In this document: positions 1-6,843 of the stretch, one piece after another
Numbering within the stretch: the first letter of the stretch is position 1
How the letters are laid out: each line of letters starts with the position of its first letter
NCBI GenBank assembly: GCA_003542295.1
Contig: DPKX01000254.1
Coordinates: 1-11,382 of the forward strand
DNA length: 11,382 nt
Direction of reading: 5' to 3'
From: Candidatus Atribacter hydrocarboniphilus
Lineage (GTDB): Bacteria; Atribacterota; Atribacteria; Atribacterales; Atribacteraceae
Notes under the pieces: model-generated
Database searches by the model: none
What the model was told of the DNA's origin: nothing
Seen by the model: only the letters and a program-made list of their open reading frames with translations
Position numbers and translations under genes: made by a program

Positions 1-1
1 A

Positions 2-217
2 ATCAACAATTATTTCAAAGAATGGATAGACATCAAAACCATCTTAAAAGGTTCAGATTTAAAGGAAATGGGCATTAAAGCTGGTCCTCACTATGCTACA
101 ATGCTGGATGAGCTAAAATTGGCAAAAATTGATGGACACGCAATGAACCGTTTAGAAGAAGAACAATTGATTAGGCAATATTGGGAAAGGGTGAAAAAAC
201 GTGGGGAACAAAGATAG
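2..217 (+). CDS. C-terminal fragment of probable CCA-adding tRNA nucleotidyltransferase / poly(A) polymerase family protein
   Basis: The open frame enters from the left edge and ends at TAG 215-217, leaving 71 C-terminal residues. The segment GSDLKEMGIKAGPHYATML, followed by LDELKLAKIDG and an acidic helix ending in QYWERVKK, resembles the C-terminal helical tail of class II CCA-adding enzymes and poly(A) polymerase relatives (a GxDLxxxGxxPGPxxxxxL pattern). Such enzymes add or repair the 3' CCA end of tRNA in the cytoplasm. The catalytic nucleotidyltransferase head is outside the window, so the identification rests on the tail alone; a CBS-domain-containing or A-adding variant cannot be excluded. 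The last 17 bases overlap the start of trpS, which suggests translational coupling of two tRNA-related genes. Confidence 0.7.
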   Translation: MNNYFKEWIDIKTILKGSDLKEMGIKAGPHYATMLDELKLAKIDGHAMNRLEEEQLIRQYWERVKKRGEQR

Positions 218-1205
218 GATTTTTAGTGGAATGAGACCAACCGGTAAAATGCATATCGGTCATTATTTAGGAGCGTTAAAAAATTGGTTGCAGCTCCAAA
301 AAGAATATGACTGTATTTTTGGTATTGTCGATTGGCATGCTTTGACCACCTCTTTTGAACATACTGAGGATATAGAGCGAAATATCATTGATATGGCTGT
401 TGATTGGTTTAGTGTGGGTATTGATCCTGAAGTGTGCATTCCTATGATTCAATCGTTGGTTCCGGAACATGCCGAACTTCATCTTCTTCTTTCCATGGTC
501 ACTCCTTTGGGGTGGCTGGAACGAAATCCGGTTTTAAAGCAACAACTTCAAGACATGGGTTTGAAAGAAGCAGTTGGTTATGGGCATCTTGGCTATCCGG
601 TTTTAATGGCTGCCGACATCATTATTTATCAAGGGATTAAGGTGCCGGTTGGAGAAGATCAAGTTCCTCATATTGAGATTGCTCGAGAAATGGTACGCCG
701 TTTTCATTATCTCTATCAACAAGAAGTGTTCAAGGAACCCCAACCGCTTCTTACCGAAACTCCACGAATCTTGGGAATTGATGGGAAAAAGATGAGTAAG
801 AGTTTAAATAACGCTATTGGTCTATCTGATACCAAAGAAGAGTTACGAGCCAAGGTTCTTTCAATGTTTACCGATCCAGAGAAAGTTCGGAAACGTGATC
901 CGGGGCATCCGGAAAGATGCAATGTATTTTCATTTCATAACATCGTTGGGAATCCTCGAATCGAACCGATTGAAGAAGACTGCCGAACTGGGGATTTGGG
1001 ATGCGTTGATTGCAAAAAAGAGCTATTGGGATATATGGTTGATTATCTGGAAGAGATTACACCTTTCCGGGAACGATATCAAGGGAAAGACCATTTAGTC
1101 AAAGATATATTAGTAGAAGGGAGTCGGAAAGCTCAGACTCTTGCTCGTGAAACCATGCAAAAGGTTCGAGAAGCAATGCATATTGCTTATCAAATACCCC
1201 GATAG
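201..1205 (+). CDS. trpS: Tryptophanyl-tRNA synthetase (class Ic), with predicted iron-sulfur Cys motif
   Basis: The enzyme activates tryptophan with ATP and charges tRNA-Trp in the cytosol. The 334-residue length is normal for bacterial TrpRS. The N-terminal Rossmann fold carries the ATP-site signature HIGH at residues 18-21 (PTGKMHIGH) and the second class I signature KMSKS at 197-201 (DGKKMSKSLNN). The segment GEDQVPHIEIARE is the conserved TrpRS core. The GTG at 201 is chosen because it lies 8-10 bases after a GGGAAAGGG purine run and gives the usual short lead to the FSGMRPTG strand. Unusual for the family as a whole are four cysteines, C240, C261, C268 and C271, spaced C-x20-C-x6-C-x2-C in the anticodon-binding half. 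This is close to the pattern that holds a [4Fe-4S] cluster in Thermotoga maritima TrpRS. The gene overlaps the upstream gene by 17 bases and is 7 bases from the next. Confidence 0.97.
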   Translation: MGNKDRIFSGMRPTGKMHIGHYLGALKNWLQLQKEYDCIFGIVDWHALTTSFEHTEDIERNIIDMAVDWFSVGIDPEVCIPMIQSLVPEHAELHLLLSMVTPLGWLERNPVLKQQLQDMGLKEAVGYGHLGYPVLMAADIIIYQGIKVPVGEDQVPHIEIAREMVRRFHYLYQQEVFKEPQPLLTETPRILGIDGKKMSKSLNNAIGLSDTKEELRAKVLSMFTDPEKVRKRDPGHPERCNVFSFHNIVGNPRIEPIEEDCRTGDLGCVDCKKELLGYMVDYLEEITPFRERYQGKDHLVKDILVEGSRKAQTLARETMQKVREAMHIAYQIPR

Positions 1206-1212
1206 ATAGATT

Positions 1213-1794
1213 ATGGATGCCGACTGGAAAGATCGAATTGAAAAAGCCAACGCTCTTTGGGAGAGGGTAAACCTGCTCCAAGAAGAGATTGAGTTAGTTG
1301 AAAAACAGTTGAACGAAATTCTCCAGATTGAGGAAGAAGCAATCCCGGAAGAAGAAAATCAACCAATTGAGAAGAAGATCTTTGAATTGTTTTCTCAGGT
1401 TCTTGCCGAGCTGAAGCAACAGGAAGAAAACATTTTAAAAGTTCCTCCCGAGCGCTGGAAGAAAATTCAGACCCGTGAAGTTCTTGATCTGGAAAAGATG
1501 TCACTGGACAGCTTATTGGGCCTATATCGTAAGTTTTTGAATGCTGAAACAAATCAGCCACGAATTGAAATAGATGATCACTTTGAAAATCTGATTGAAG
1601 AGCAGAGAGATTATATCAATGGTTTTTTTGACCAACATACCGGCCAATGGTTCAGAATGGACGCTCTGTTTCAGAATAGGCAGGAGCTTCGAATCGTTAT
1701 TGCAACCTTTTTGGTATTGCTGGATATGGTTTTTCGAGACCTCCTTAAAATGAAAGAAGAAGATGGATTGGTGTACCTAATAAAAAATGAGTAA
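1213..1794 (+). CDS. scpA: Short ScpA-like kleisin (segregation and condensation protein A homologue lacking the usual N-terminal domain)
   Basis: This 193-residue protein precedes scpB and overlaps it by 8 bases, the usual place of scpA. Its C-terminal half can be aligned by eye to Bacillus ScpA: LDSLLGLYRKFLN (about residues 99-111) matches the segment before the linker, and IVIATFLVLLDMV near 165-177 matches the VVTFLAVLELM helix of the C-terminal winged helix. The N-terminal half is a charged, probably coiled helix with Glu-rich linkers. Typical ScpA is about 250 residues and starts with FEGPLDLLLHLI, which is absent here. A stop (TAG 1207-1209) in the same frame just before the ATG rules out an upstream extension. 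By family knowledge ScpA bridges SMC heads and binds a ScpB dimer; here the C-terminal SMC-head contact and the central part look kept. No clear ribosome binding site precedes the ATG, so coupling to trpS is likely. Assignment is by context plus weak similarity. Confidence 0.72.
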   Translation: MDADWKDRIEKANALWERVNLLQEEIELVEKQLNEILQIEEEAIPEEENQPIEKKIFELFSQVLAELKQQEENILKVPPERWKKIQTREVLDLEKMSLDSLLGLYRKFLNAETNQPRIEIDDHFENLIEEQRDYINGFFDQHTGQWFRMDALFQNRQELRIVIATFLVLLDMVFRDLLKMKEEDGLVYLIKNE

Positions 1795-2335
1795 TGATAT
1801 TTTGTTAAAAGGATTGATCGAAGCTTTTCTTTTTTCCTCTCCTCAACCGGTTCCGGTTGAGGAGTTGATGAGAGTGACTCAAGCCGACCGAGAAAGAGTT
1901 GAAAAAGAAATTTTGAATTTAGCAGAGGACTACCGGTTACGGCAGAGTGCCATATTTTTACGCCGAGTAGCCGGGCAGTGGCAAATGGCGGTTCGGCCGG
2001 AGTATGGAAGCCATTTGAAGGATTATGCCCAGGTTACGGTTAAAAAAGGGATATCCCGTGCTGCTTTGGAGGTTCTGGCTATCGTTTCCCTTGAACAACC
2101 GGTTACCAAAACTCAAATCGATATCAAACGAGGAGTAGATTCCGGAGCTGCAATCAGTGTTCTATTAGAAAGGGGTTTAATCGTTATAGCTGGTCAGGTT
2201 GACCGGCCAGGAAAACCTTTTCTTTACCGACTTACCGAGAAATTTTTTGAGATATTTGGTTTAGAAGACCAGGAAGCCCTGCAGCGTATTCAACAAATCA
2301 TTGCCGGTCAGGAGTTAACCCATGAGATTGAATAA
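1787..2335 (+). CDS. scpB: Segregation and condensation protein B
   Basis: ScpB is the winged-helix dimer that binds the kleisin ScpA in the bacterial SMC complex, which compacts and helps separate new chromosomes. The 182-residue length is typical. The first winged-helix domain is residues 1 to about 75 (LIEAFLFSSPQPVPVEEL). The second, from about 85 to 165, carries the family hallmark EVLAIVSLEQPVTKTQI, then RGVDSGAAISVLLERGLI, then GRPxLY-like GKPFLYRLTEKFFEIFGL. The ATG at 1787 overlaps the end of the scpA-like gene by 8 bases; no strong ribosome binding site is seen, so coupled translation is likely. The gene overlaps the following pseudouridine synthase by 14 bases, the common scpB-rluB arrangement. 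Confidence 0.95.
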   Translation: MSNDILLKGLIEAFLFSSPQPVPVEELMRVTQADRERVEKEILNLAEDYRLRQSAIFLRRVAGQWQMAVRPEYGSHLKDYAQVTVKKGISRAALEVLAIVSLEQPVTKTQIDIKRGVDSGAAISVLLERGLIVIAGQVDRPGKPFLYRLTEKFFEIFGLEDQEALQRIQQIIAGQELTHEIE

Positions 2336-3056
2336 ATATTTAGCTCAGGCTGGAATTGGTTCTCGACGAGCCTGTGATCGTTTTATACAAGAGGGGAGGG
2401 TAACCGTCAACGACGAAATCCAAAACCAACCAGCCTATCAAGTCGAACCAGCTGATGTAGTCGCTTTTGATGGATCACCAGTTCAGTCGGGAGCTCGTCT
2501 GATCTATCTTCAACTATACAAACCTCGAGGAACATTGACAACAGTCCGAGATCCCCAGGGAAGGGAAACGGTTATGAAATATGTTGCTGATATCAAGGAT
2601 AGAATATTTCCGATTGGTCGTTTGGATTGTGATAGCGAGGGATTGCTCCTTTTTACCAATGATGGGCGAATCACTAATCTTTTAACCCACCCCCGCTATG
2701 AAGTATTGAAAACCTATCGAGTTTACGCTTCAGGCTTCTTAACCTGCCAGGAGATGACTGTGCTTACCGATGGAATCGTCAAGAACGGGAGATGGTATCA
2801 AGCTCATTCAACAAAGTTCATTGAACATCAGAAGGGATTTACGATTGCTGAAGTCGTTTTAAATGAAGGGAAAAAGCACGAAATACGGATTCTTTTTGAA
2901 GGTATTGGTCATCCAGTTTTGCGGTTAATACGGACCAAAATGGGGCCGATAACCCTGGATGAGAATTTATTGCCCGGAGAATGGCGTTATCTCTTGAAGG
3001 ATGAGATTAAACTTCTTTTTGAGAGAGGTGGTGTTTCGACCGATGTCAACCAATAG
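2322..3056 (+). CDS. rluB: 23S rRNA pseudouridine synthase of the RsuA/RluB family
   Basis: The protein converts a specific uridine in ribosomal RNA to pseudouridine. It has an N-terminal S4 RNA-binding domain (about residues 1-60, beginning MRLNKYLAQAGIGSRRACD) and an RsuA/RluB/E/F catalytic domain. The catalytic aspartate is D102 in GRLDCDSEGLLLFTNDG. The end of the domain reads GHPVLRLIRTKMGPITL and PGEWRYL, as in the family. The loop usually written EGRNRQVRRM is here EGKKHEIRILFE, a noticeable but not disabling change. RluB (23S rRNA, near position 2605 in E. coli numbering) is preferred over RsuA or RluE/F because of the scpA-scpB-rluB context; the exact target cannot be read from sequence. 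AGGAG at 2310-2314 lies 7 bases before the ATG. The end overlaps the next gene by 14 bases. Confidence 0.93.
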   Translation: MRLNKYLAQAGIGSRRACDRFIQEGRVTVNDEIQNQPAYQVEPADVVAFDGSPVQSGARLIYLQLYKPRGTLTTVRDPQGRETVMKYVADIKDRIFPIGRLDCDSEGLLLFTNDGRITNLLTHPRYEVLKTYRVYASGFLTCQEMTVLTDGIVKNGRWYQAHSTKFIEHQKGFTIAEVVLNEGKKHEIRILFEGIGHPVLRLIRTKMGPITLDENLLPGEWRYLLKDEIKLLFERGGVSTDVNQ

Positions 3057-3567
3057 AGGATTCATTCAAGTATATTATGGGGATGGAAAAGGGAAAACCA
3101 CTGCAGCTCTTGGCCTGGCGGTCAGGGCTACTGGTCAGGGCTTAAAAGTTCTTTTTCTCCAATTTTTTAAAAAGAACTTAACCGGTGAGCTCATTTCGCT
3201 CCAATACCTACCGAGAATAACTTTATATCAATTTGGATCGGGGAAATTTATTTTAAACAGGCAGTGGCAGGATGAGGATTATCAAGAATTCTTGATGGGT
3301 TGGGAAATGGCCAAAAGAGCCTTACACACCGAGGATTATGATTTATTAATAATGGACGAATTTCTTTACGCTTTTACCTACCAAATGCTCAGTTGGGATG
3401 ATTTTTTTCAAGAATTGAATACTCGAAAACAGAAGATCGAGGTTATAATAACCGGCAGGAAGGTAATACCCCAGCTCCTTGATTATGCTGATTTGGTAAC
3501 CAACATGGTTCTGATTAAACATCCCTATCAACAAGGAATACCGGCTCGAAAGGGGATTGAATATTAA
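3043..3567 (+). CDS. cobO: Cob(I)yrinic acid a,c-diamide / cob(I)alamin adenosyltransferase family (CobO/CobA/BtuR)
   Basis: The family transfers the adenosyl group of ATP to the cobalt of reduced corrinoids, giving adenosylcobalamin or its precursors. The 174-residue protein has the glycine-rich P-loop GDGKGKTTAALG at residues 13-24 and a Walker B-like LLIMDEF at 101-107. EVIITGRKV then leads to the C-terminal signature DYADLVTNMVLIKHP and GIPARKGIEY, which matches the end of Salmonella CobA well. The start at 3043 is preferred because GAGAGAGGTGG lies just upstream and the family starts shortly before IxVYxGDGKGKTT; an in-frame ATG at 3001 would add 14 unconserved residues. The region of the CobA GFTWETQ motif reads GKFILNR at 67-73, so the tryptophan is missing. 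No other cobalamin gene is in the window, so the exact substrate is uncertain. Its end overlaps aroH by one base (TAATG). Confidence 0.88.
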   Translation: MSTNRGFIQVYYGDGKGKTTAALGLAVRATGQGLKVLFLQFFKKNLTGELISLQYLPRITLYQFGSGKFILNRQWQDEDYQEFLMGWEMAKRALHTEDYDLLIMDEFLYAFTYQMLSWDDFFQELNTRKQKIEVIITGRKVIPQLLDYADLVTNMVLIKHPYQQGIPARKGIEY

Positions 3568-3962
3568 TGGAATACCAGAAAAATCCTATGCGAGGGATTA
3601 GGGGAGCTATTACAGTTGATAGAGATAATTCGGATGAAATTGCTCAGGCCACCTTGCTTTTGTTTGAAACCATGATGAAAAAAAACCATTTAGAGCCTGA
3701 CGATATTACGGCGGTTTTCATAACCGTCACTCATGATTTAAAATCGGCTTTTCCCGCCCGTGCAATTCGACAAATTGAAAAATATCGTTTTCTTCCTTTG
3801 ATGTGTGCGCAAGAGATTCCCATAGAGGGTACTATTAAGCGTTGTATTCGTTTGATGATGATCGCATTCTGCCCGAGTACCAGCCAAGATGCCATTCGTC
3901 ATGTGTATTTGGGGGAGGCTCAAAAACTACGGTTGGATTTAAAGGGAGAAAATAATGGGTAA
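3567..3962 (+). CDS. aroH: Chorismate mutase, AroH class
   Basis: This enzyme rearranges chorismate to prephenate on the way to phenylalanine and tyrosine. The 131-residue protein matches the small trimeric Bacillus AroH fold and not the helical AroQ type. Known Bacillus active-site residues have counterparts: R12 in MRGIRGA (Bacillus R7), R68 in FPARAIRQ (R63), C80 and E83 in MCAQE (C75, E78), R95 in CIRLMM (R90) and Y114 in RHVYLGEA (Y108). The ATG at 3567 is favoured by AAAGGGG at 3549-3555; an internal ATG at 3588 would match the Bacillus start more exactly but has no ribosome binding site. Its last 8 bases overlap aroA, which works two steps earlier in the same pathway. Confidence 0.95.
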   Translation: MEYQKNPMRGIRGAITVDRDNSDEIAQATLLLFETMMKKNHLEPDDITAVFITVTHDLKSAFPARAIRQIEKYRFLPLMCAQEIPIEGTIKRCIRLMMIAFCPSTSQDAIRHVYLGEAQKLRLDLKGENNG

Positions 3963-5313
3963 GGTTCGTATAGTACCAGCTTCAAAAAAATTGAAAGGAA
4001 ATATCTTTTGTCCTCCAGATAAATCGTTGAGTCACCGAGCAGCGATGATTGGGGCCTTATCTTCAGGAGAGACTATCATTCAGAATTTTTCCTTTTGCCA
4101 AGATACCTGGTCAACGTTACATTGTTTGGAACTTTTAGGTGTGAAAGTGCAAGCCCTTCCTAACCAGGGCATGGTTAGGATAAGCAGTTCTGGAAAAGAA
4201 AGTTTGTCTGAGCCATCGGATGTCCTTGACGTGGGAAATTCAGGAACAACCTTACGGTTGATTACCGGTATTATCGCTGGAATTCAAGGATTATCAATTT
4301 TAACTGGAGATCAGAGTATACGACGGCGCCCCATGAAACGCATTATTGATCCATTAAGAAAAACTGGCGTGGTTATTGGTGGTCGAGACCGAGATCAATA
4401 TGCACCTCTCTATATCATCGGCAAAAAACCATTACAAGCTTTTCATCATACTCTCGAAATTCCCAGTGCTCAGGTTAAATCTTGTTTGCTTTTTGCTGCA
4501 TTATGGGGAGATAATCCTTCCTTTATAAAGGAACCAATCCTTTCGCGAAATCATACTGAAAATATGCTTAAGGCGGTTGGAAGCGATATCCGAAAGCAGG
4601 AAGAAGTGATTCAAGTTTACCCGGGAAAAGAATTGAAAGCTCGGTCTTTTAATCTCCCTGGAGACGTATCCTCAGCGGCGTTTTTAATAGCTGCCGCCCT
4701 GTTGATATCAGGATCTTATATTATAATTCAAAACCTGGGTTTGAACCCAACCCGAACAGGAATGTTGGATTGTTTGCAAAGAATGGGAGCCATAATCAAA
4801 ACCTTTAATACAAGAGAAGAGTGGGGAGAGCGACAAGGCAATATTGCTGTAGAACACTCAATATTAAATCATTTTGAGATTGATCAGGAAGAGATTCCAT
4901 CGCTCATCGACGAGATACCCATATTATCGGTACTTGCGACCCAGGCTCATGGTCGTTCAATAATCAGAGGAGCCGGTGAATTGCGAGTAAAGGAAAGCGA
5001 CCGTTTGCATGCCATCAGTGAAAATTTAATCAGTTTAGGAGCACTGGTTGATGAAACCAAAGACGGTTTGGCTATTTCCGGTCCAGTCCGATTGAAAGGC
5101 GGCAAGGTAAAAAGTTATGGTGATCACCGGATAGCCATGAGTATGGTGATAGCTGGATTAATTGCTGACACTCCAGTGGAAGTTGAAGATATCGAATGTA
5201 TATCAATCAGTTACCCGAATTTCTTTCAGGACCTTCAAAAAATTGGATACGGGGACTTTCAGATTTTTCCCGATACTTCGCTTATGAACCCTAATGAACA
5301 GGAGGAAGCATGA
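3955..5313 (+). CDS. aroA: 3-phosphoshikimate 1-carboxyvinyltransferase (EPSP synthase)
   Basis: The enzyme joins shikimate 3-phosphate and phosphoenolpyruvate to give EPSP, the sixth step of the shikimate pathway. The 452-residue length is normal to slightly long, with a hydrophilic tail of about 15 residues. Conserved sites are visible in order: PPDKSLSHRA with K23, S24 and R28; DVGNSGTTLRL in the PEP/glyphosate-site loop; IRRRPMKRIIDPL; SAQVKSCLLFAAL; GDVSSAAFLIAAALL; D319 in LIDEIPILSVLA; RVKESDRL with E347; and GDHRIAMSMVIAG. D319 and E347 keep the spacing of E. coli D313 and E341. The NSGTT loop is of the Bacillus type. I make no claim about glyphosate sensitivity. It overlaps aroH by 8 bases and cmk by 4 bases (ATGA). 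Confidence 0.97.
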   Translation: MGKVRIVPASKKLKGNIFCPPDKSLSHRAAMIGALSSGETIIQNFSFCQDTWSTLHCLELLGVKVQALPNQGMVRISSSGKESLSEPSDVLDVGNSGTTLRLITGIIAGIQGLSILTGDQSIRRRPMKRIIDPLRKTGVVIGGRDRDQYAPLYIIGKKPLQAFHHTLEIPSAQVKSCLLFAALWGDNPSFIKEPILSRNHTENMLKAVGSDIRKQEEVIQVYPGKELKARSFNLPGDVSSAAFLIAAALLISGSYIIIQNLGLNPTRTGMLDCLQRMGAIIKTFNTREEWGERQGNIAVEHSILNHFEIDQEEIPSLIDEIPILSVLATQAHGRSIIRGAGELRVKESDRLHAISENLISLGALVDETKDGLAISGPVRLKGGKVKSYGDHRIAMSMVIAGLIADTPVEVEDIECISISYPNFFQDLQKIGYGDFQIFPDTSLMNPNEQEEA

Positions 5314-5975
5314 AAAGTCTGATTGCTATAGATGGACCTGCCGGAGCAGGAAAAAGCACCGTAGCTCATTTGTTGGCTAAAAAATTATCTTATTTATATA
5401 TAGATACCGGCGCTATGTATCGAGCGATTACCTATTATTTGATAAAGCAGGGTATAGACTATGGAGATTCAGGAGCTCTTAGACAAGCATTAGAGACTAT
5501 CGACCTCCATTTTCAAGTTATTGATGGTGCTTCGGTCATTTTTCTCAATGGAAAGCGGTGTGATGAAGAAATTCGACAAACCGAGGTAAACCAGCATGTT
5601 TCACCGGTGGCAAAAATTGTTGCCGTGCGTCTTTTTTTAAAGAAAAAACAGAGGGATTTAGCTCAATCAACTTCTTCGGTTACTGAGGGACGAGATATTG
5701 GAACGGTAGTTCTTCCTGACGCTGATTTAAAAATATTTTTGACTGCACGACCAGAAATTCGAGCCCAAAGACGGTGGAAAGAATTAAAAGAAAAGGGGAT
5801 TGATATTTCTTATTCGGAAGTTCTCGGAAATGTTATAGAACGGGATACAATCGATTCGACTCGAAGCGAAGCTCCTTTGCGGCCAGCTGATGATGCCCTG
5901 ATGGTTGATACTTCTGATATGAGCATTGAAGAAGTGGTGAACTTTCTCTACCAAAAAGCGGTAGATGATGAATGA
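5310..5975 (+). CDS. cmk: Cytidylate kinase (CMP/dCMP kinase)
   Basis: Cmk phosphorylates CMP and dCMP with ATP and so feeds nucleotide and lipid-precursor synthesis. The 221-residue protein begins with the P-loop IDGPAGAGKST (residues 7-17) and IDTGAMYRA (31-39), which is part of the nucleotide monophosphate site. It continues with TEGRDIGTVVLPDADLK and FLTARPEIRAQRRWKEL, where the lid arginines lie. It ends with the family pattern RDTIDSTRSEAPLRPADDAL and VDTS. GGAGG at 5301-5305 lies just before the ATG, inside the end of aroA, giving an ATGA overlap. The order aroA-cmk followed by ispH and der is common in bacteria related to Firmicutes and Thermotogota, where rpsA often also appears here; no rpsA is present. 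Confidence 0.97.
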   Translation: MKSLIAIDGPAGAGKSTVAHLLAKKLSYLYIDTGAMYRAITYYLIKQGIDYGDSGALRQALETIDLHFQVIDGASVIFLNGKRCDEEIRQTEVNQHVSPVAKIVAVRLFLKKKQRDLAQSTSSVTEGRDIGTVVLPDADLKIFLTARPEIRAQRRWKELKEKGIDISYSEVLGNVIERDTIDSTRSEAPLRPADDALMVDTSDMSIEEVVNFLYQKAVDDE

Positions 5976-5976
5976 T

Positions 5977-6834
5977 ATGAAAATTCTGGTTGCGAAGCAT
6001 ATTGGTTTCTGTCCAGGAGTAAAAAGAGCCTATACCATGGCAATAGAGGCTTTTGATAAAAACCCCAAGCCGGTTTACCTTCTCGGAGAATTAGTTCATA
6101 ATCATCAAGCGGTCAAGATGTTAGTCGAAAAGGGAGTCCGATTGGAAGATGAAGTGGAGCGGATACCAGATAAGACAACCGTGGTTACCCGTTCCCACGG
6201 TTTGGAGCGGAAAACCCGGAAAAAGCTTTTGGAGAAAGGAATTACCATAGTTGATACCACCTGTCCTCGAGTTCGAAAAGTTCAGTCGTTGGCCAGTGAA
6301 TTAGGAGAGAAAGGTTATACCATGATTATCCTCGGTGATCCCAACCACGCCGAAATTAAAGCCTTAATTAGCGAACTAAACAGTAAACCATTGGTATTAG
6401 GAAAGGATTCAACTGATTGGGGAAAAAAGCTCAATGCCTTACCAGAAAATCAACCATTGGCAGTTATCGAACAGACCACTTATCCTCAGCAACAATATCT
6501 GGATTTTTGTCGATTGCTAAAGAAAAAAAACCGAACCAATCGATGTTTAATTTATAATACTCTTTGTCCGGAGACCGAATATCGGCAAAATGAATTAAAT
6601 TCTCATCTCCAAACCGGAAAAATAGATATAGTTATCATTTTAGGAGGGAAGCATAGTTCCAATACCCGGTGTCTTTATTTAATAGCGAAGGACCAGGCTC
6701 CACGAACCATCTGGATTGAAGATCCCAATGAAGTGGAAAAGTCCTGGTTCCAACCGAACCAAACGATATTGATTGTCAGCGGAGCATCAACTCCCGGCTG
6801 TGCAGTAAAAGAGTTGATAAAAAAAATTCATTAA
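5977..6834 (+). CDS. ispH: 4-hydroxy-3-methylbut-2-enyl diphosphate reductase
   Basis: IspH (LytB) is the iron-sulfur enzyme of the last MEP-pathway step, which reduces HMBPP to IPP and DMAPP. With the start at 5977 the three cluster cysteines fall at 12 (GFCPGV), 96 (VDTTCPRV) and 197 (NTLCPETEYRQ), the same numbers as in E. coli, and this is why I prefer it. ATGs at 5965 and 5968 are in frame and would add four or three residues; none of the three has a strong ribosome binding site. Other conserved points are the SHG loop, GDPNHAEI, EQTTYP, GGKHSSNTRCL in the substrate site, and GASTPGCAVKELI near the end. At about 285 residues it is the standalone form, not the IspH-RpsA fusion found in some Firmicutes and in Thermotoga. 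It follows cmk directly. Confidence 0.96.
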   Translation: MKILVAKHIGFCPGVKRAYTMAIEAFDKNPKPVYLLGELVHNHQAVKMLVEKGVRLEDEVERIPDKTTVVTRSHGLERKTRKKLLEKGITIVDTTCPRVRKVQSLASELGEKGYTMIILGDPNHAEIKALISELNSKPLVLGKDSTDWGKKLNALPENQPLAVIEQTTYPQQQYLDFCRLLKKKNRTNRCLIYNTLCPETEYRQNELNSHLQTGKIDIVIILGGKHSSNTRCLYLIAKDQAPRTIWIEDPNEVEKSWFQPNQTILIVSGASTPGCAVKELIKKIH

Positions 6835-6843
6835 GGAAAATAT

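Noticed and set aside
817..1098. Open frame of 93 codons on the plus strand inside trpS
   Set aside because: It is a shifted-frame shadow of trpS with no family resemblance; trpS is intact across it.
1211..1561. Open frame of 116 codons on the minus strand
   Set aside because: It is antisense to the scpA-like gene and has no ribosome binding site or recognisable domain. The plus-strand frame has context and similarity.
3001..3042. Longer N-terminus for the cobO-like gene starting at ATG 3001
   Set aside because: The extra 14 residues lie within the coding end of rluB and are not family-like; ATG 3043 has a good ribosome binding site and the expected start.
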